Below are positions 32,317 to 37,191 of a stretch of DNA of 37,191 nucleotides, piece after piece. Numbering within the stretch: the stretch's first letter is position 1; each line of letters opens with the position of its first letter. The DNA lies in the NCBI GenBank assembly GCA_030524205.1, contig JAUNGZ010000024.1, forward strand, positions 1-37,191. The letters run 5' to 3'. This DNA is from Eubacteriales bacterium. Its GTDB lineage: Bacteria; Bacillota; Clostridia; Oscillospirales; Butyricicoccaceae. The notes beneath the pieces were generated by a model. The model made no database searches, had not been told where the DNA came from, and saw only the letters and a list, made by a program, of their open reading frames with translations. The translations under genes and the position numbers were made by a program.

Positions 32317-33246
32317 TCATTCAATATTCAGCGCCTCCCGCAGCACCGTCAGGCTGGCAAGATGACCGTCGAGCATCGAAAGCGTCAGATCCTCCATTTC
32401 CAAGGAAACGTCGCCGTCGTAACCCGACATGCGCGCGACCGAGAAGAACTCCTTCCACCACTTGGCGTCGTGCCCTGCGCCGACCGCCACGTAATTCCAT
32501 GCGCGGCGCGCGAACGCGTCGATCGGTTTGGTGTCCAGCATGCCGTTGGGCTGCCAATAGCGGCGCTCCGGCCGCGAGTCCTTGCCATGGATATGATAGA
32601 TCGCGCCATGCTCGCCCAATACGCGCGCGGCCTCGATCGGGTCGCCGCCCATCCAGAACAGGTGCGAGGGGTCGAGGTTCATGCCCACCATCGGGCCGAC
32701 GGCCCCGCGCAGGCGCAGGCAGGTTTCGGGGTTATACACAAGCTGCATGCCGTGGTTTTCCAGCGCGATCCGCTCAATGCCGCAATCCCGCGCCATCTGG
32801 ACGATTTCTTTCCAGACCGGGATCGCCACCTCGTTCCACTGATAGTCCAAAATGTCCTGCGTCTCGGGCGGCCAGGAGGTCGTCACCCAAACCGGCGTTT
32901 TATCTCCCTTACAGCCCGCAGGCAGGCCGCTCATCATGACGATCTTTTTGACGCCCAGCAGCCGCGCCAGCTCAAAGGTCTTTTTCGTCACATCCATCTC
33001 CGCCTCATAAGCCAGCGGATTGCCCGAACAGTTGAGCGCGCACAATGCAAGCCCCCTTGCGCGCATTGCGTCGTGCCATGCTTCGCGCGCGGTCCGGTCG
33101 CTTACCAACAGGTCCAGATCACAGTGCGGCGCGCCCGACCAGTTGCCCGTGCCGATCTCGACCGCCGCAATCCGCTGCTGCACACAAAAATCGAGCATTT
33201 TTTCATAGGACATATCAAGCGTGCAAGTTTTAATTGCCAATTTCAT
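32317..33246 (-). CDS. Sugar phosphate isomerase/epimerase (xylose isomerase-like TIM barrel)
   Basis: This 309-residue protein belongs to the AP endonuclease 2/xylose isomerase-like superfamily. MKLAIKTCTLDMSYEKMLDFCVQQRIAAVEIG gives the first barrel strand and helix; ALCALNCSGNPL, IALENHGMQLVYNPETC, VGMNLDPSHLFWMGGDP and IYHIHGKDSR hold the Glu, Asp and His residues that bind a divalent metal in relatives; and DGDVSLEMED closes the site. It is divergent from a sugar ABC transporter, so it likely isomerises the imported sugar or a derivative such as a cyclitol. The exact substrate cannot be named. Confidence 0.85.
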   Translation of the reverse strand: MKLAIKTCTLDMSYEKMLDFCVQQRIAAVEIGTGNWSGAPHCDLDLLVSDRTAREAWHDAMRARGLALCALNCSGNPLAYEAEMDVTKKTFELARLLGVKKIVMMSGLPAGCKGDKTPVWVTTSWPPETQDILDYQWNEVAIPVWKEIVQMARDCGIERIALENHGMQLVYNPETCLRLRGAVGPMVGMNLDPSHLFWMGGDPIEAARVLGEHGAIYHIHGKDSRPERRYWQPNGMLDTKPIDAFARRAWNYVAVGAGHDAKWWKEFFSVARMSGYDGDVSLEMEDLTLSMLDGHLASLTVLREALNIE

Positions 33247-33280
33247 GCTACGTTCCCTCTCCCTCTATTGGTTTTGAATA

Positions 33281-33310
33281 ATTTTACCACACTGTAACCT
33301 TTATCCGCAA
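33281..33310 (-). promoter_or_regulatory. Likely promoter of the isomerase/epimerase gene
   Basis: On the minus strand TTGCGG (33305-33310) and TAAAAT (33281-33286) are 18 bp apart, about 35 bases before the ATG. An AGGGAGAGGG ribosome site follows. Confidence 0.55.
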
Positions 33311-33360
33311 GGATATATTCAAAACATACCCAAAATCGCTTCCCGCTTTTCTCTTTTTCC

Positions 33361-33378
33361 TTGTGAATCTTGTCACAA
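33361..33378. promoter_or_regulatory. CRP-like palindrome, site 1
   Basis: TTGTGA-N6-TCACAA is a perfect inverted repeat and equals the TGTGA-N6-TCACA pattern of Crp/Fnr-family sites. It lies in the divergent region between the isomerase gene and the ABC transporter, about 120 bases from the transporter -35. It is preceded by TTTCC, as is site 2. Confidence 0.55.
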
Positions 33379-33432
33379 AAGCGCAGAAATGCACAATGCA
33401 CAGCACGCCTTTCCCATTTGCATTTGCTTTCC

Positions 33433-33448
33433 TTGTGAACCTGCACAA
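33433..33448. promoter_or_regulatory. CRP-like palindrome, site 2
   Basis: TTGTG-N6-CACAA is two bases shorter than site 1 but shares the direct repeat TTTCCTTGTGAA (33356-33367 and 33428-33439), 72 bp apart, close to seven helical turns. Probably the same factor binds both sites. Confidence 0.5.
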
Positions 33449-33497
33449 AACCCTCAGCGGCGGCCTCGCTATTACCGACAAAAATAACAACAAACAC

Positions 33498-33549
33498 TTG
33501 TCAAAGCCCCGGGGATGAATTAAAATATTACCAGAACGTTGGAGCGTTC
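33498..33549 (+). promoter_or_regulatory. Promoter and start-site inverted repeat of the sugar ABC operon
   Basis: TTGTCA (33498-33503) and TAAAAT (33521-33526) are 17 bp apart. An inverted repeat, GAACG-N6-CGTTC (33534-33549), covers the expected start site and may be a repressor site. The leader to the ATG is about 70 bases. Confidence 0.65.
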
Positions 33550-33600
33550 ATCGCGTTCTGCATCCCGGCAGAGCGAAACAAAAAGGAGAGAGGTTTTAAC

Positions 33601-34632
33601 ATGAAGAAGAGATTACTGGCAATGTTACTCGCAGGCGCTATGTGCGCAGGCCTCGCCGCTTGCGGCAGCAACGGCGGCGACGCTACCACACCCCCGGCTG
33701 ACGGCGGCGATTCGAACGCTTCCACCGACGGCGGCAGCGGCTCCTACAAGATCGACGTGATCCTGAAGACCACAGCGTCCGAGTACTGGCAGTATGTGCA
33801 GGCCGGTGCGAACGCCTACGCGAAGGATCATCCCGAAGTAAAGGTTGAAGTTAAGGGCGCTCCGTCCGAGACTTCCTATCAGGAACAGCTCAACATGATC
33901 CAGACCGATCTGACCAGCGATTACGACGCCTACGTCATCGCGCCGCTGCAGGCCGACATGGTCGCCAACCTGATCAAGGATACCACCAAGCCGATCGTCG
34001 CGTGCGACACCAAGATCGAAGCTCCCGAAGTTATCTCCTTCGTAGGCACCGGTAACGAAGAAGCCGGCAAGCTGGGCGGCGCTGCCGCTGCCAAGCTGGC
34101 TAAGGAGCGCGGCTGGGAGAAGATCCAGTGCATCGAAATCGCCGGCGTTGAAGGCGACACCACCAACAGCGACCGTATGGCCGGCTACAAGGCGGGCGTT
34201 GAGTCTGAAGGCGGCGAGTTCCTCGATGCCGAAGTACAGTACGCCGACGCTGTTGCCACCAAGGCTGTTGATGCAATGAACGGCATCATGTCCCGTTTCC
34301 CGGACGGCGTTGCCATTATCTGCGCGAACAACGACGATATGGCCATGGCCGCTGCCAAGACCGCTGCCAACAACCCGGCCTACAAGGACACCGTGTTCCT
34401 CGGCTTTGACGGCACGATCTCCGCTTGCGACGCGATCCTCGAAGGCCGCCTGACCATGTCCGTTGCACAGATGGCTTACGAGATGGGCTACAAGTCGGTT
34501 GAGACCGCTGTTGCCAAGCTCAACGGTGAAGAAGTTGAAGCGTTCGTCGACTCCGGCGCGGACGTTGTCAGCCCCGAAACCGCTCAGACCCGCAAGGATA
34601 CTCTGGAAGGCTACCTCGCTTCCGTCAAGTAA
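33601..34632 (+). CDS. Sugar ABC transporter substrate-binding lipoprotein
   Basis: This 343-residue binding protein is of the ribose/galactose type (Peripla_BP_4). The lipoprotein signal ends LAAC (Cys21), followed by a Gly/Ser/Asp-rich linker to about residue 48. The mature domain starts YKIDVILKTTASEYWQYVQAGANAYAKDH and continues with QLNMIQTDLTSDYDAYVIAPLQADM, TNSDRMAGYKAGVE, AIICANNDDMAMAAAKTA and VFLGFDGTISACDAILEGRLTMSVAQ. Codon choice is less extreme in GC than in its neighbours, fitting high expression. AGGAGAGAGG precedes the ATG. A strong hairpin after the gene may keep its mRNA more abundant than the ATPase and permease message. Confidence 0.93.
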   Translation: MKKRLLAMLLAGAMCAGLAACGSNGGDATTPPADGGDSNASTDGGSGSYKIDVILKTTASEYWQYVQAGANAYAKDHPEVKVEVKGAPSETSYQEQLNMIQTDLTSDYDAYVIAPLQADMVANLIKDTTKPIVACDTKIEAPEVISFVGTGNEEAGKLGGAAAAKLAKERGWEKIQCIEIAGVEGDTTNSDRMAGYKAGVESEGGEFLDAEVQYADAVATKAVDAMNGIMSRFPDGVAIICANNDDMAMAAAKTAANNPAYKDTVFLGFDGTISACDAILEGRLTMSVAQMAYEMGYKSVETAVAKLNGEEVEAFVDSGADVVSPETAQTRKDTLEGYLASVK

Positions 34633-34670
34633 CAATCGCATAGCTTGGGTGTAAGAAAAAGCAATTAATC

Positions 34671-34726
34671 GACGCCCCTGTACCAGATTTTATGCAGCTA
34701 AAATCATACAGGGGCGTCCCCTTTTT
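34671..34726 (+). terminator. Attenuator-like hairpin between binding protein and ATPase genes
   Basis: Arms GACGCCCCTGTA (34671-34682) and TACAGGGGCGTC (34707-34718) pair perfectly, with a GATTTT/AAAATC inner stem. A CCCTTTTT run follows. No promoter was recognised between it and the ATPase gene, so partial read-through is likely and would set the ratio of binding protein to ATPase. Confidence 0.7.
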
Positions 34727-34858
34727 CAAAGGGCATCGGAGAAACGGAGCGGTTTTTCCGGTGATCATTCCTCATCTGCACATGGCCAGCCGTGCCGAGA
34801 GCGGATCTGGCCGAGGTTTGCGTCAACCCCATCTCGGAGAAGAAAAGGTGATTATGCA

Positions 34859-36361
34859 ATGAGTGAATACGTAGTAGAACTAAAGAACGCAACGAAACGG
34901 TTTCCGGGCGTCGTGGCTCTAAAGAACATGAGTCTGGCCGTAAAGCCGGGCGAGATTCTGGGACTGATCGGCGAAAACGGCGCGGGCAAATCGACGCTGA
35001 TCAAGGTATTGACCGGCGTGCATCAGGCGGATGAAGGGCACATTCTGGTAAACGGTCAGGAAATGCACTTCAAGGATCCGAACGATTCGGCTGCGGCCGG
35101 CATCGCATGTGTATATCAGGAGCTGAACATCGAGCCGCTTCTGAGCATCACGGACAATATTTTTATCAATAAGTGGCTGAAAAAGGGCGGGCTGCTGGAT
35201 TATCCGACCATGCATAAGAAGGCCAAGGAAGTCATGGCCTCGCTCGGTCAGGACGTTGACCCGACCAAGGCCGCGGGCACGTTCGGCATGGGCGTGCAGC
35301 AGATGATCGAAATCGCCAAGGCGGTTCTGATCGACGCGAAAATGATCATCATGGACGAGCCGACCTCTTCGCTGGGCGAAAAGGAAGTCGACCAGCTGAT
35401 GAAAACCTGCCGTGAGCTCAAAAGCCGCGGCATCGGCATCGTGTTCGTATCGCATAAGCTGGAAGAGCTGTTCGAGCTGTGCGACCGCGTCACCGTTATG
35501 CGCGACGGCGAACACATCTGGACCAAAAACGTAACCGACACCGATAACGACGACCTGATCGCGGGCATGGTAGGCCGTTCGCTGGAGAACCAATTCCCGA
35601 AGGAATTTGGTGAAAAAGGCGACTGCGCGCTCAAGGTCGAAGGCCTGCAGGAGGGCGGCGTGCTGTACGACGTCGGCTTTGAGGCATACAGCGGCCAGAT
35701 CCTTGGCTTTGCCGGACTGGTCGGCGCGGGCCGCACGGAGACGATGCGCGCGATCTTTGGCGCGGATCCGATCGACGGCGGCAAAGTGTACATTCATGGA
35801 AAAGAAGTCCATATCAAATCCCCGCGCGACGCGATCCGCGCAGGCATAGCGTTCCTGACGGAGGACCGTAAGGGCCAAGGCCTTGTTTTGGCGCAGTCGA
35901 TCCGCACCAACCTGATCCTTGCCAACCTGAAGGGCTTCTGCTCGGGCCCGTTCCTCGACGAAAAGCGGATCGAGGAAAGCGGCCAGCAAAATATCTCGTC
36001 TCTTCGCATCAAGACCCCCTCGATCGACGAAATCGTCGGCCAGCTTTCCGGCGGCAACCAGCAAAAGGTGGTTATCGGCAAGTGGGTCAATACAGACGCC
36101 GATGTATTCATCTTCGACGAACCGACACGCGGCATTGACGTCGGCGCGAAGGTGGAAGTTTACAACGTAATGAACAGCCTGGTAAAGCAAGGCAAATGCG
36201 TCATTATGATTTCTTCTGAAATGCCTGAAATCCTCGGCATGTCCGACCGGGTCGTCGTTATGCGCGGCGGCAAGGTGATGGCGACGATCGAGCGCGACAG
36301 CAAGCATTTCAACTCTGAAGATATTATGAAGGCTGCATGGGGAGGTACTTTAGATGACTAA
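34859..36361 (+). CDS. Sugar ABC transporter ATP-binding protein, double ABC domain
   Basis: This 500-residue ATPase is of the RbsA/MglA type with two nucleotide-binding domains. Domain 1 has the Walker A GLIGENGAGKSTLIK (about residues 36-50), an unusual signature region GTFGMGVQQMIEIAKAV and Walker B MIIMDEPTSSL. Domain 2 has GFAGLVGAGRTETMRAIFG in place of a canonical Walker A, then QLSGGNQQKVVIGKW and DVFIFDEPTRGIDVGAK. This asymmetry is normal for carbohydrate importers of this class. AAGGTGA precedes the ATG. The end overlaps the permease start by eight bases, so they are coupled. Confidence 0.95.
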   Translation: MSEYVVELKNATKRFPGVVALKNMSLAVKPGEILGLIGENGAGKSTLIKVLTGVHQADEGHILVNGQEMHFKDPNDSAAAGIACVYQELNIEPLLSITDNIFINKWLKKGGLLDYPTMHKKAKEVMASLGQDVDPTKAAGTFGMGVQQMIEIAKAVLIDAKMIIMDEPTSSLGEKEVDQLMKTCRELKSRGIGIVFVSHKLEELFELCDRVTVMRDGEHIWTKNVTDTDNDDLIAGMVGRSLENQFPKEFGEKGDCALKVEGLQEGGVLYDVGFEAYSGQILGFAGLVGAGRTETMRAIFGADPIDGGKVYIHGKEVHIKSPRDAIRAGIAFLTEDRKGQGLVLAQSIRTNLILANLKGFCSGPFLDEKRIEESGQQNISSLRIKTPSIDEIVGQLSGGNQQKVVIGKWVNTDADVFIFDEPTRGIDVGAKVEVYNVMNSLVKQGKCVIMISSEMPEILGMSDRVVVMRGGKVMATIERDSKHFNSEDIMKAAWGGTLDD

Positions 36362-37191
36362 GACGAAAAACAAGGGTAAATTTACACAGCTTGGCACACT
36401 GATCGCACTGATTCTTCTGTGCGTGGTGCTTTCAATCGTAACCGGGGGCAAGTTCCTGCGTCCGACCAACCTGATGAACGTTCTCAACCAGACCTCGTTC
36501 AACGCCCTGCTGTCGATCGGCATGCTGCTGTGCCTGATCACCGCCGGTATCGACCTGTCGGTCGGCGCGAACGCAACGTTCTGCGCCTGTGTGGCCGGCA
36601 TGATGGTCAAGAACAATGTTGCCGGCAAAAACGCGATCGTAATTCTGATCGTCGCTATTGCGGCCGGCACCCTGATCGGCTGGATCAACGGCATGCTGCT
36701 GACCCGCCTGCACCTGCCTCACCCCTTCGTATCGACGCTCGGTATGAAGAACTTCCTCTGGGGCATGGCGCTGCTGGTAACCGGCTCGCAGATGGTGTCC
36801 GGCTTCCCGCAGGGCGTTATGTGGCTGGGCAGCACGACGGTGTTCAAGGGCCTTGGCGGCGGCATCCCGGTCAGCTTCATTCTGGTCGTCATCCTGTACA
36901 TCATCATGCATGTTTTCCTGACGCGCTCCGCTTTGGGCCGTTCGATTTACTGCGTGGGCGGCAACCCGGAAGCGGCCCGTCTGTCCGGTATCCACTCGGC
37001 AAACGTGCTGACGTTCTGCTACACGATTTCCGGCGTGTGCGCGGCGCTGGCCGGCATCGTTTCGATCGGTCGTTCGTCCATCTGTAACGGCGCCGACGCC
37101 GTTCAGCCGTTCGATACCGACGCGATCGCGGCCTGCATCATCGGCGGCGCGTCCTTCATGGGCGGCAAGGGCACCATGCTCGGCACCATCA
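36354..37191 (+). CDS. Sugar ABC transporter permease, 3'-truncated by window edge
   Basis: About 279 residues of a membrane permease of the RbsC/MglC type are visible; the frame is open to the end of the window. It begins MTKTKNKGKFTQLGTLIALILL and contains the family motif LLCLITAGIDLSVGANATF, then STLGMKNFLWGMALLVTG, the cytoplasmic coupling segment TRSALGRSIYCVGGNPEAARLSGI and ACIIGGASFMGGKGTMLGTI. Seven or more helices are visible. GGAGG lies 10 bases before the ATG, which overlaps the end of the ATPase gene. Together the three genes form an importer for a pentose, hexose or cyclitol. Confidence 0.95.
   Translation, partial: MTKTKNKGKFTQLGTLIALILLCVVLSIVTGGKFLRPTNLMNVLNQTSFNALLSIGMLLCLITAGIDLSVGANATFCACVAGMMVKNNVAGKNAIVILIVAIAAGTLIGWINGMLLTRLHLPHPFVSTLGMKNFLWGMALLVTGSQMVSGFPQGVMWLGSTTVFKGLGGGIPVSFILVVILYIIMHVFLTRSALGRSIYCVGGNPEAARLSGIHSANVLTFCYTISGVCAALAGIVSIGRSSICNGADAVQPFDTDAIAACIIGGASFMGGKGTMLGTI

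Noticed and set aside
34854-34862. Two-codon mini-frame ATG CAA TGA overlapping the ABC ATPase start
   Set aside because: Too short to judge; it probably occurs by chance.
1-37191. tRNA, rRNA, CRISPR array, prophage or insertion sequence
   Set aside because: No cloverleaf, no evenly spaced repeats with spacers, and no transposase, integrase or phage gene was recognised on either strand.

Overview
This 37.2 kb window looks like a piece of chromosome from an endospore-forming Clostridia bacterium with high GC, probably an Oscillospirales gut commensal (Butyricicoccus/Agathobaculum-like). That placement is inferred from gpr, spoIIP and a GerA-type germination cluster, an FMN-riboswitch ribDEBAH operon, SLH and TRAP genes, strong GGAGG-type ribosome binding sites, frequent TTG/GTG starts and a strong GC bias. 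No rRNA, tRNA, CRISPR array, transposase or prophage was seen.

Layout. 1-3.1 kb: the 3' part of purL (single-chain FGAM synthase), a dispersed hairpin repeat, then a TIGR04076-family gene and a hot-dog thioesterase gene. 3.1-9.6 kb, mostly minus strand: a MerR/GyrI-like regulator with a textbook 19-bp-spacer operator promoter, an SLH-domain secreted protein, an sdpR-sdpI pair preceded by a small zinc-ribbon membrane protein, rpsT, an MsrA-MsrB fusion lipoprotein and an AraC-type regulator. 9.7-16.7 kb: a glucuronate operon, uxaC-uxuA-TRAP(P,Q,M)-uxuB, divergent from the AraC gene. It should import a hexuronate and convert it through fructuronate and mannonate to 2-keto-3-deoxygluconate. 16.8-21.8 kb: sporulation and germination genes gpr, spoIIP, then a GerA-family operon whose C-like and B-like partners are unusually short.

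21.8-28.2 kb: a TraX-family membrane protein and an ArsC/Spx-like protein transcribed divergently from back-to-back promoters, then a minus-strand operon lepA-hemW-ACT protein (UPF0237)-PFL protein (UPF0210). 28.4-32.2 kb: FMN riboswitch followed by two tandem terminator hairpins and ribD-ribE-ribBA-ribH. 32.3-37.2 kb: a TIM-barrel sugar isomerase/epimerase divergent from a ribose/galactose-type ABC transporter (binding lipoprotein, double ATPase, permease cut by the window end), with two CRP-like palindromes between them.

The most unusual signal is a family of four mosaic hairpin elements (2116-2276, 21817-21975, 23314-23515, 32213-32314). They share loops and linkers, but their stems differ while base pairing is kept. 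In each own orientation they start just after a gene, and in three of the four within 1-4 nt of a stop codon. Nothing else in the window explains them. They could be a non-autonomous mobile element or a 3'-UTR RNA family.
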